Assembly: GCA_001579985.1 (NCBI GenBank)
Contig: LRSR01005912.1
Location: 1 to 24,482 of the forward strand
Direction: 5' to 3'
From: Hypsibius dujardini
Taxonomy: Eukaryota > Tardigrada > Eutardigrada > Parachela > Hypsibiidae
Length of the DNA: 24,482 bases
Shown piece after piece: positions 1 to 9,044 of the stretch. The notes below the pieces were generated by a model. That model was given only the letters and a program-made list of their open reading frames with translations. It was not told where the DNA came from and did not search any database. The stretch's first letter is position 1; the number at the start of each line of letters is the position of its first letter. A program made the position numbers and the translations under genes.

Positions 1-834
1 AGAGAGAGCTGCAGCTCCTCACACACCTTGCCGCGGTAATTTGAATTGTGTGGCAACTCCGGAAAAAAGCGAGCGATAGATTAACTCGTTATATCGACAA
101 TCCGACCACGAAACCGCGCAGGCGGGAAAAAAGATCAAATTCAGCAGTAAAAAAGCATTACAATCACCAAAGGCGACGATGGGGGCAATTGATAGTTAAG
201 CCGCCAGTGAAAATGATTCGCAAGAGGCTTGAAGGCGATGCGGTATGTGTTGTATGTGTGTGTGATGATGTGATTTCTCTCGCGTTTCGTAATTCCGCCT
301 TTTACACACTCTAAATCAACATTCAGTCACAGCTCTCAGGTACACAACATATACAACACACACTAAACAGCAGAACAAGGGGATGATTATAACATGATCC
401 GTGAGGACGCCTGCCAGCTGACAAATTGACGACGCATTTAACCTGTGTATAATGAATGTACCGATAAAAAAAATGAGAACAATTCACAAATCGAAGGAAT
501 TACCGGAAATGAGAGTATAAACCACTGCGAGAGAGGCGTGTGACTCTCTTTTATATATTCCTTCTTTGTCTTCGTAACCGTCGAGAGTGCTATTCTCACT
601 GCTATGGGTATACAGATGTAGATAAAACAATTTGCCACTATGCAAACACGACGGCATGCCAATTGTCACATAGGATATTGATTTTACCGAGTTATTTTTT
701 CCCTCGCTGCAGAGATTTTCGATCTTCACACATATAAATATGTAACCGTCGCTGCGGGGCGGTACGGATGTGACGCGCGTGGGTCAGTCACAATCTGCTG
801 GCTACATACTATAATGTATTGTTATGTATGTCTG

Positions 835-853
835 TATATATATATATATATAT
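835..853. repeat. (TA)n microsatellite
   Basis: An uninterrupted alternating T/A run of about 19 bases. Confidence 0.9.
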
Positions 854-930
854 GCTTAATGTGGTACCTGTTGCACAATAGGCATGGCCCATCATCTGAC
901 TCTGATGTGTCCCCGAAACAACAAAGTGAT

Positions 931-979
931 AGCCTCTCTCTCTCGCTCTCGCTCTCGCTCTCGCTCTCTTTCTCTCTTT
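931..979. repeat. (TCGCTC)n / (CT)n repeat
   Basis: Pyrimidine-only strand with CT dinucleotides interrupted at six-base spacing by G, giving repeated TCGCTC units. It ends in a CT-rich tail near 979. Confidence 0.85.
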
Positions 980-1304
980 TGTCGCGAGTAAAAAATGTTG
1001 CTCCGGTAACGCGATGGCAAATGATGGAGTTTAAAATGATTATGCAGGTGTCTCGTTTTTGACGGTTACGATTGATCAAGACACATGCGACGAGGCATGA
1101 GGTATGCTAGTAAATTATATTCAAACCGGCGTTGTCACTTTCGTCGCTGTGAAACACGCCGGTTCGTCATTACTGTTAAAAAATAACTTTGCCAACAGGA
1201 TATTTTTTGGTGAAAATAATGTTCCCGGACACGGAAGCGAGTCAGTTGTTTTTGTTTCTACAACGAAATGACCGCCTCGTGCGTTAAAATTCAAAGCTAC
1301 TGCC

Positions 1305-1839
1305 TCAGTCATCGTCCAGAAGTAACAGACGGTGACTTCGATTTCCGGAGAATGATCTTCGTCGATGATCGGTAGGCATTCGCAAATTTCGTAGCAATGC
1401 TAATGAGCTTGTTGCCGGTCCGATTCGGCGACGGCTTCTTCTGCGTAATTGTTGTTCCAGACGCCAGATCCGAGTGGGCCGTAGGCGAACTAGGGACGAG
1501 TCTCGTTCCAGATTGACCACGACATCGCGCCACTGCCGTCTCAGTGAGACGTTGTATGGTCCGCCTCTCTGGAACTAAATGGGGAAGCGGAGTTTTACGA
1601 ATGAGCATAGATGCACAGTTGAGGCAGACAAACATGCATGTAGGCACGCAGGCAGTCAGGAAGGCCGGCCGATAGTCAGGCAGGTAAGCAGACAAATGAG
1701 GGACGACAAATGACAGGCAAACAGACAGATGTGTGATAGACAGACGAGAGACAGACAAACAGACTGACTGACATACAGATAGACAGGCAGGCAGGCAGAC
1801 ATACAGACAGACAGACAGACAGGCAGGCAGACAGACAGG

Positions 1840-1913
<74 letters not shown>

Positions 1914-2408
1914 GGCAGGCAGGCAGGCAGGCATGTAGACTGACAGACTGATGCTTACATTTCGATCCCATGCTACGCGCAAAGGAAGAATAGCTGACGC
2001 CCGGTCGCCGTCGGCCGAATGGAATATTCTTGGGCGCCGCAACCGCAATCCCCTCCAATGTGCCCTCGATTGCGCATACACTACAAAAAAAAACAGAAAA
2101 AAAACATGACTTACCATTGAATAAGTTTGTATTGAAAAATAAAGCGGGTCTGTCTTACCACTGGACAATTTGTTGTCACCTCCGGCCAATGAGTCCTTCT
2201 CATCTTGCTGATCTTCCGGTGGTGTGAATAGCGAAAATGGTCGGAATGATGGTGACTGGGATGGGCGATTTCGAGCTCCCGTGGAGCGATTTCGATCCCG
2301 TTTGCAGGCGCGACCAGTCATAAAAAACACGGCTTCGCCATGGGCTCTTCCGGCGGCGCCACTGGTCCGACCGCTGGTACTCGAACTATTCTGCAACGGT
2401 TGCGGCAT
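1305..2408 (-). CDS. Weak candidate three-exon gene, function unknown
   Basis: I do not recognise this gene. On the minus strand an open frame starting with ATG at 2408 runs to a good donor (G then GTAAGA, exon end at 2159). A 78-base gap follows, then a T-rich stretch and an acceptor opening a segment at 2080-1959 that ends in GTAAGC. A third segment, 1568-1305, follows an acceptor ending TTCCAG. The three lengths (250, 122 and 264 bases) keep one frame to a stop, about 211 residues rich in Arg and Ser. A second frame of the last segment, ending at 1309, looks at least as protein-like, so the frame is not secure. The proposed second intron is filled by a CAGA/CAGG tract. No domain, signal peptide or membrane segment is visible. 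It could equally be a non-coding transcript or chance. Confidence 0.25.
1650..1936. repeat. (CAGA)n with (CAGG) variants
   Basis: Long tetranucleotide tract on the plus strand. It is purest around 1838-1912, where CAGA repeats without interruption, with CAGG runs on both sides and more degenerate CAGA/TAGA/CAAA words outward. Read on the minus strand it gives long Cys-Leu-Ser-Val peptides in ORF searches; these are artefacts. Confidence 0.95.
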
Positions 2409-3214
2409 ACAATTTTTTCTCTTGATATCTAAATAAATAACGAGGCGAAACTATTACAGTTTTCAGGAAATTTTTGGTATTTTCCTTTTGGTATTTTCAT
2501 CTTTTGGGGGGGTCGTCGTCCGCATCAATCAAGTCAGTACTTGTACCCTGAATGATTGAGCAAATTCCGGTTGCTAAGATTTTTCTGTAAGAGCTCCCAA
2601 AGGAATTCAATTTGTGACTTACGTTTATAAGATGAAATAATAATGCAATCAAATTCACGAGAGTCCAATATAATTTCCCTTGACTCGATCAAGTTTTGAG
2701 GCCGTGTCTGTTCCTTTACTGAAGGATCGAGTCAAAGAAGTTAATCAATCGCAATCAGACACCTAACTCAAATGCCTACGCAATGAGGTAAGTTGTTGAT
2801 AGCTTTGACTTAGTTCTAGCAAGGGATCGCTTAAGCTGTAGCTGACGATAGCGCCTAATGTGCAATTCATCGGTAATGGTAAAACTCCGAGATTGCCTCT
2901 ATCCAGTTCCTTCCGTCGCTAATGGAACAGAGACCCAAGTCCACGCCTGAATCAATCGATCAATGCCTGGGCAAAGCGGCAATGCCGCTCAAATGTTTTC
3001 GATTTGGTAGGGAGAGAGAAGGGACGGGGGAAAAAGAGAGCAAAAAGGACGCTGGAAAAGGAAATTTGCCGCTCAAGGGTTTGAGACCTCCACGCGCCTA
3101 AAATTCTACAATTTCCATTCTCCCAATGGTACAGTATGAGGATACGAATACCAACGAATAATGGGGATTGGAGAAGAGAATGAAAATGCTAGGAGCAGGA
3201 TCATAGAAGAAGTA
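2409..3214. other. Intergenic, no gene seen
   Basis: Between the weak minus-strand candidate and the RABGGTA-like gene. No exon is supported. It contains a short inverted repeat (2679-2736) and a polypurine patch near 3010-3060. Several AATCAATC-type words also recur elsewhere in the window. Confidence 0.5.
2679..2736. repeat. Short inverted repeat (hairpin)
   Basis: CTTGACTCGATC at 2679-2690 pairs with GATCGAGTCAAAG at 2725-2737, leaving a loop of about 34 bases. There is no T-run or other sign of a defined role. Confidence 0.6.
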
Positions 3215-3345
3215 AAAAACGAAAAATCTGGGTCGAAGAACGCAAAAGCAGGGTTTAAGAACGGGTTTGAGAACGAAAAAGCAAGGGTTAGGAACGAAAA
3301 AGCAAAGTGCAAGAACGATAGCAAGTTTAAGAACAAAAAAATTTG
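3215..3345 (+). repeat. 21-bp minisatellite array, left copy
   Basis: Imperfect units of about 21 bases around the core AACGAAAAAGCAAGG, with unit starts near 3215, 3236, 3270, 3290 and 3311 and two shortened units. The same unit recurs in reverse orientation at 5458-5540, on the other side of the RABGGTA-like gene. The open frames across it are Lys/Asn/Glu-rich on one strand and Phe-rich on the other, and are probably not coding. Confidence 0.8.
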
Positions 3346-3493
3346 AATCATTAATCAAGTAATCAATGAATCAGGGTCCAGAGTTAAAGTCAATATATAA
3401 ATACAGTTTATTCAGCTTCTGACTCTTCCCACCTTTTTGTCAGTAGTAATTCCATAATAGTAGAAGTTCAATTTCCTTGTCAGGGGTATAAAA

Positions 3494-4843
3494 ATGCATG
3501 GCCGGCTGAAAGTTCGTAGCCCAGAAGAGCAGCAGGAGCTTGTACGGAAGGAAAAGGAGAAGAAACTGCATTCTTTTCAAAAAGCATGGGGACATCTTGT
3601 CGATCAGCGCGCAAAAGGGAACCTCTCCTCCGAACTGCTTGTCCCCACGGAAAACCTCCTAACTAACGTATCCGATCTCTATTCATTATGGAACTATCGA
3701 CGAGAAATCCTCCAGAACGATCTTGCGTCCTGGTAAGATTGTTTCTTAGCTATTTCATCCATTCCACCCCGCAGTTGATTGGTTGATTGCGGTTTGCGAC
3801 GTTTGCCACACTCTCAATACACCGATCAAGGCATGCCGTTAATGGTAAAACGGCAAAGCTATATATCAAGCAATCAATCGATCCTTTGTTGCAGTGACGA
3901 AGACGGGAAAAAGGACGCAATTTGCCATTACGAGTTGTGCTTCACGGAGAGCTGTCTGCTGCGTGATCCCAAGTCCTACAGCACGTGGCATCATCGGCGA
4001 TGGACACTCCTGCAGATGGTCCATCCGGATTGGCAAAAGGAGCTTGGACTGTGTGATCAGGTGAAAATGAATTATCCTCTTTCTTGGTATTTCAATTTTT
4101 AGATTTCAAAATAGTGGTCGACTATTTATATAAGATTTATTCGCAGTATTATGAATATTGTTTTAAATTGCTGGTTTTCTTTTCCTGTTTTAAAGAATTA
4201 CAACACGTATTAGATTTCAAATAAAATACCGGTTCTCTATCATTTTTAATTACGTTTTAATTGTTTTCATTGTTTTCAGGCATTGCGGATGGATGAGCGG
4301 AATTTTCACTGTTGGGGCTACCGTCGATTCGTCGTGGAGAAGGGAAGTGTCCCGCTGGACAGTGTGCTGGCCTTCTCCACCAAGCTGATCAAGGAAAACT
4401 TCTCCAACTACTCCTCGTGGCATTACCGGACGACCCTCTTGCCGCTTCTTTTTCCCCAAGCCATTCCCGAAGCGCAGATTCAGGAAGAACTCAAACTGGT
4501 CCTCAACGCCGTGTTCACCGACCCGAACGATCAAAGCGCTTGGTTTTACAGCCAGTTTCTGGTGGATCAAATCCGGAAGGCCGATTACACAGAAGTGATG
4601 AGGAAACTGGTGGAGAACGTGAAGGAGTTGTGGGAAGAGGAACCGGAAAACGCGTGGGTCCTTCACGCGTATGTCAAATTGCTCTTGACCAATCGCGACT
4701 TACTTGACACGAGCGGCAAGGAATTTATCATGGATGGGATAAAAATGGATGGGAAGGAATTTGTGTCGATTGCGGTGGGAAAGTTATCCGCGCAAGATCC
4801 TTTAAGGTCCGGGTACTACCACTCGCTGAGATCGCAGATTTGA
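3494..4843 (+). CDS. RABGGTA: Rab geranylgeranyltransferase alpha subunit (three exons)
   Basis: Alpha subunit of Rab GGTase (GGTase-II). With the beta subunit and Rab escort protein it adds geranylgeranyl groups to C-terminal cysteines of Rab GTPases in the cytosol. Exons 3494-3732, 3895-4060 and 4280-4843 have GT-AG borders and sum to 969 bases, a clean 322-residue frame plus stop. The N-terminus MHGRLKV is a hallmark of the family. Prenyltransferase alpha repeats are visible as LWNYRRE (about residue 65), TWHHRRW (about 110), CWGYRRF (about 146), SSWHYR and SAWFYSQ, and the stretch [12 protein letters not shown] is strongly family-like. The protein stops just after [15 protein letters not shown], where the mammalian protein (567 residues) continues into leucine-rich repeats. 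Length and layout therefore resemble yeast Bet4 (about 327 residues). Very sure of the family; exon borders secure from phase agreement. Confidence 0.97.
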
Positions 4844-5007
4844 CCAGAATGCGTTCTCGGTAATCAACAAATCAAGTGCAGTGATGAATATTCGTTTATT
4901 TCGTTTGAATATTCCGTCTGGTAGTTTTATAAGGCTTTCGTGGTTTCCAGCTCTGATTTGGATTGTCATAATAATAACTCTTACCCGTGAAATCGTTATC
5001 GTTATCG

Positions 5008-5135
5008 TAAAAGTTATCCACACAGGATCCTTTAAGGTCCGGGTACTATGACTCGTTGAGGTCGCAAATTTGACTAGCATAATTTTCCGGCAATCAATCA
5101 ATCAATCAATCAATCGATCAATCAAGCGCAGTTGT
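5008..5135 (+). pseudogene. Duplicated 3' end of the RABGGTA-like gene
   Basis: This segment repeats the last 20 codons and the start of the 3' flank of the upstream gene (compare 4781-4883). The frame is intact: [19 protein letters not shown] plus stop, against [19 protein letters not shown] in the gene. In the 60 aligned bases I count eight differences, six of them silent. Similarity continues past the stop into AATCAA-type sequence and an AAGYGCAGT word. Upstream of the copy there is no pyrimidine-rich acceptor and no further match to the gene. It is most simply the remnant of a tandem duplication. The silent bias leaves open an alternative terminal exon or a recently degraded paralogue. 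Confidence 0.8.
5091..5124. repeat. (AATC)n microsatellite
   Basis: Eight or so AATC units with one ATCG interruption, expanded inside the duplicated RABGGTA 3' flank. The original copy at 4861 has only a degenerate version. Confidence 0.9.
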
Positions 5136-5457
5136 TAATTGGACTTTCTCTTTTGAACGCGACTTCCCAAGAGTTGAAGATGAATTGGGGGATTTTTCGC
5201 TTGGAAGATTTTGAATTGATTGCGGGCCTTAATTGAACGTTGTTTCCGTAGTCCAATAACACCAACAACAATAGATGGCGATCGGGGTAGTCCTTGCTGA
5301 ATGAGGGACCGGAATAGGGCTGATGGTAAACCGGAACTTAACTGGAAAAAGTAAAGTGTTTCTCTTTGATGTTGGTGAAAAGTAAACTGAATCTATCGTA
5401 TTGACTTCGATTCTGGATTTTGATTTCTTGGTTGTTGATTCAAGCTTTTTTGTTCTT
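5136..5457. other. Intergenic, nothing recognised
   Basis: AT-rich unique sequence between the duplicated RABGGTA tail and the right-hand minisatellite. No exon, RNA gene or repeat stands out. Confidence 0.5.
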
Positions 5458-5540
5458 CAACCTTCCTTTTTCGTTTTTCGACCTTGCTTTTTCGTTTTTC
5501 AACCTTGCTTTTTCGTTCTGAAACCTTGTTTTTTTGTTTA
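5458..5540 (-). repeat. 21-bp minisatellite array, right copy, inverted
   Basis: Four consecutive 21-base units starting at 5458, 5479, 5500 and 5521, with core CCTTGCTTTTTCGTT. The reverse complement (AACGAAAAAGCAAGG) is the unit of the array at 3215-3345. The two arrays therefore bracket the RABGGTA-like gene and its duplicated tail in opposite orientation. Confidence 0.85.
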
Positions 5541-5918
5541 GTAATTTTTTCTAGTGTCTAGTTTTAGTTTCTCAAACAATTGCACTAGAAGTTTCAGTCA
5601 ACAAAAATTTAACGGGCAAAAAACTAAGAAAGTAAACCTTTATGTTTTTAGTCAACTGCAGTTTAGTGACGGAAAAATTAATTAACAGATTAATTTTGTG
5701 CCATCCCTCGACCGGAAGTGTTCCTTCTAACAGCAAACTGATGCGTCGTAAGGTAAATTGCACCTCGAAGTCCTTTGGCCAAGCCAACGCGTTCTTTGTC
5801 CGCCGATGATCGTTTACGGCAAATTGTTTGTTCTGTCAAAGCGATCAGCGGATGAACGACAAATACTGTCGCGTCATCATCCATGAACGGAAAACGTGCT
5901 ACCACGTACATGCACAGA
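5541..5918. other. Intergenic, nothing firm
   Basis: Minus-strand open frames of about 70 residues exist but match nothing I know and have no splice or start context. It could hold upstream leader exons of the nuclear receptor gene, which starts at its DNA-binding domain with no visible N-terminal region. Confidence 0.4.
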
Positions 5919-6028
5919 TGGCCAAATTATAGCGCTAACCGAGTTAGGCCATTCATCTCGGCAAGTGCGTACTGTCATGCACTGACCGAGCTAACAAGCT
6001 TAGCTCAGTTAGCGTTATAATATGGCCA
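5919..6028. repeat. 110-bp near-perfect palindrome, MITE-like
   Basis: The two halves are reverse complements over almost the whole length. The outer arms, read inward, are TGGCCAAATTATAGCGCTAA on the left and TGGCCATATTATAACGCTAA on the right, and pairing resumes near the centre around CTCGG..AGTGC / GCACT..CCGAG. Flanks show no clear target-site duplication. It may be a non-autonomous DNA transposon relic or a hairpin-forming element. It lies about 350 bases upstream of the receptor's first recognised exon. Confidence 0.75.
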
Positions 6029-6050
6029 GTTGTTTATCTACCGACAAATG

Positions 6051-6198
6051 TACTGTATATTCGCGTTAGACAGGGACAGAGTACGAGCTGTGGAACGTTT
6101 AATCGGCCAGGCGGCTTTGTGCTGTGTGTACGGTGCTCACAGCCGTGCACACGTCCCACTCCACTACGACTGTCCCTGTCTAACGCGACAATACAGTA
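6051..6198. mobile_element. 148-bp inverted-repeat element, Tc1/mariner-MITE-like
   Basis: Terminal inverted repeats of roughly 30 bases: the left end is TACTGTATATTCGCGTTAGA and the right end read inward is TACTGTATTGTCGCGTTAGA, both continuing CAGGGACAG. Weaker complementarity extends further in. Both ends are bounded by TA, which fits the TA target preference of Tc1/mariner elements. There is no transposase, so if mobile it is non-autonomous. It sits 22 bases beyond the preceding palindrome. Confidence 0.7.
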
Positions 6199-6381
6199 CC
6201 TCCCTGCTCTCTCTTTACCCGTTGTGTAATCATCAGCTGTGCGTCTTTTTAGACGCATGCTGCAGACAATTCTAGTGTATCTGTCTGTGCATCTCGTCTC
6301 GACATTTTCCCACGTGTCTATATCAAGTTGTTCCCTCAATTTAGGTTCTCCCCTCAATCGACCACAGGAGGGAAACACACC

Positions 6382-7474
6382 ATGAGCTGCAAAATCTGCG
6401 GGAGGAAAGCCACCGGAATCCACTATGGAGTGCTTTCCTGCGAGGGTTGTAAGGTATGAAGTGATGAGAAGCGAAAGAGGGAACTTTTTATTAAGAAATC
6501 ATCTTTATTTTGCCTTTCCTGTCACGTTTACAGGCTTTCTACCGTCGCGGGATGGACAACAAGAGCGCGTACATCTGCTACAACAAGAGCAAGTGCATCA
6601 TCAAGCCGGAGAGTCGCCAGTGCAAAGCCTGTCGCTTCCGAAAGTGCCAGGAATTGGGAATGCAACTGACAAATCGTAAATCCAAAGTCCAAAACTATAT
6701 TAACTATAAAAGTATATAAAAGTATAAAAATATATAAGCTTTATAAGTATATAAACTGTATAAGTATATAAACTGTACAACGAGTAAGAACTAATCGCGA
6801 AGAGTCCTTCGCGACAAGTTTACTGGTTCTACAGGTATCTTTGAAATTAAGTTAAAATCAACATATGATCATACTTGTGGTTTTAAGTTAAGTTAAATAT
6901 TATTTAATTTCAAATACTGGAATAGTTGAGCCTATTTTAAATAACTATTTCAGTGAACCTATATAACACTCGTACAGATCTTGCTGAGGCATAACTGCGA
7001 TTAGTTCGTTGATGTTTCTTCGTTAGATGCAAAGAAGAAGGACGGCTCACCGAAACTGGGGAAGAAAAATGCCGTCACACATACGACTGAAGCTTCGTTG
7101 TTGCTGCTGGACAAAACTCTCACCACGGCTACGTCGTCATCCCCGGAGAGCAGCAGTGGAAATGAGTCCTGCGGTGAGGGCCCGCGCAATGGACAAGCTG
7201 CCGATTACGTTGTAGGTCTATTTGATCTTTTGATCGACGACGATGTGTGATTTTCTGTGGCTGTAAAACAAAACTTGAAGTGCGTTTTGCCTTATAGAAC
7301 AGTAGCAAATCTTCTACATCCATTGACAGCCTACGAATGGACGATCTTTTCCCTGATGGTGAGCAAGGTGATGGGTTTTTCGTCCATGTTAGTTTGTCTA
7401 TCAGTCTTTCTTTCTTTTCGTCTACCTGCATGACTGCATGCCTGCCTACCTGTCTGCCTGTCTGCCTGTATGCC

Positions 7475-7507
<33 letters not shown>

Positions 7508-8360
7508 GCCTGTCTGTCTGTCTGTCTGTCTGTCTGTCTGCTTGCCTCTCTGTCTGCCATCAGTCACAAGTTTTTGTTGAGTCTTATTTATGTGTGCCAT
7601 GCTATTGCCGGGTTGCTTGCTTGCCTTCCTGTCTGTTTTGCTCTTGTGACCGTCTTTAACTAAAGCTTCCGGCTGCTGTTCAGTTCTGTCGAACACATTG
7701 GAACTCGCAAGAATCACTCAGCCGGACGTGGTGAATCTGGAGGAGGAATCGGATGCCGGGTTTGCCGGCGATATGGAGGACGACGAACTGGACGCCGTGA
7801 TATGGGAGGTCCTGGCCAGCACCAACACCGCAACTTCAGCTGTGGCAAACGTTCAGCCTGCACCGGCTCTTCCCGATATGTCGAATCTCAACCCTTTCAT
7901 CCCGCAGTACATGGACCTTTTGGATGGACCGGCGAGACGAATGGCCCTGACGGTACAAAGCGTTCAGATTGTGACTACCGCTCTTTTCGGCCATCAACTA
8001 ACTGCGTGGGAAGCGGTCATGCAGAATGCCTTGCTGCACGGCGAAATTATCGTATGTAAAGTGGCATTGAAGCGTACGGTGAAGTGGTTGATTGACTGAT
8101 GGTGTCTGTGTGTGATGCTGGTTTATTGCACAGGATCCATATGTTACTCGGCCGATGTTGTTGGAAGCCATCCGACTGCATAACCGTGACAGTGCTGACC
8201 GGCAGGTGCAATTTGCGGCAACTATTCCCGGCGGAATCGAACTGGAAATTATGAAACATCGCTGCGTGAATGTCGGTTGGAAATGGCTGGCGTTCTGGTC
8301 GGTGAGTTAAAAGTATCAAATGCAGTGTTGATTTGCAAGTGGCTTGTGGCCTGCCTATCC

Positions 8361-8392
<32 letters not shown>

Positions 8393-8393
8393 C

Positions 8394-8427
<34 letters not shown>

Positions 8428-8443
8428 CGCCTGTCTGTCTGNC

Positions 8444-8484
<41 letters not shown>

Positions 8485-8989
8485 TTTGTCTGTTTGTCTG
8501 TCTGGCCGCCGTTTGTCGTCCTGTCAATATACATCCGTGTCTTGCTGGCCGCAATCTCCGTAACCCTTGTACGCCTGAGAAGATTGCAGTTTGATAAAAA
8601 CTGACTCAAAGCGGCATCTGCAGATTCATCATGCGGCTTTCGTGAAGGACAAAGAAACGTACATTACCATTGGGCCACAGCAACTACGGTGGAACGCACA
8701 CTGGCAGTACCAGATTGCCGAACCGGACCTCGTCGACTTTCTCTATAAGTTCTGCGATAAATTCAACGAAATCGGATTGACTCAGGTCAATTCATTTAGA
8801 ACACAACGCATGGTTTGCAAAGAGACAGACAGATAGAACAGATAAGTAGACTGTCAGTTAAACAGGCACAGAGAAACACAAACATGCATGCATACAAGAA
8901 GACAGAAAGACGCAAAGATAAAAAGACAGACAGACATAGATACATACATAGATACATAGATACATACATACATATATACATATATACAT

Positions 8990-9044
<55 letters not shown>

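Larger units (their letters stand above)
1..1304. other. Non-coding flank, no supported gene
   Basis: No convincing exon was found here. The open frames are short, low in complexity or unlike any protein I recognise. The stretch holds a TA microsatellite and a pyrimidine-rich hexanucleotide repeat, listed separately, and otherwise AT-rich unique sequence. Confidence 0.5.

Noticed and set aside
48-314. 88-codon basic open frame at the left end
   Set aside because: Composition is unremarkable, there is no homology I can see and no supporting splice or start context.
1650-1936. Repeat arrays as CRISPR
   Set aside because: Simple tetranucleotides without unique spacers of even length, in a eukaryotic genome with spliced genes.
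3098-3358. Phe-rich minus-strand frames with apparent hydrophobic segments
   Set aside because: They are the reverse reading of the 21-bp minisatellite; the hydrophobic pattern follows the repeat period.
4250-4666. 138-codon minus-strand frame
   Set aside because: It lies antisense to exon 3 of the RABGGTA-like gene and has no recognisable features.
6051-6198. Hairpin as a microRNA precursor
   Set aside because: The arms are terminal and TA-bounded with an interior that pairs less well, which fits a transposon relic better than a precursor of normal size.
7331-7717. Long open frames reading Thr-Asp-Arg-Gln or Cys-Leu-Ser-Val repeats, here and over every CAGA/CTGT tract
   Set aside because: A four-base repeat is read in all three frames as the same four-residue cycle, so long frames arise without selection. 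They lie inside introns or intergenic tracts.
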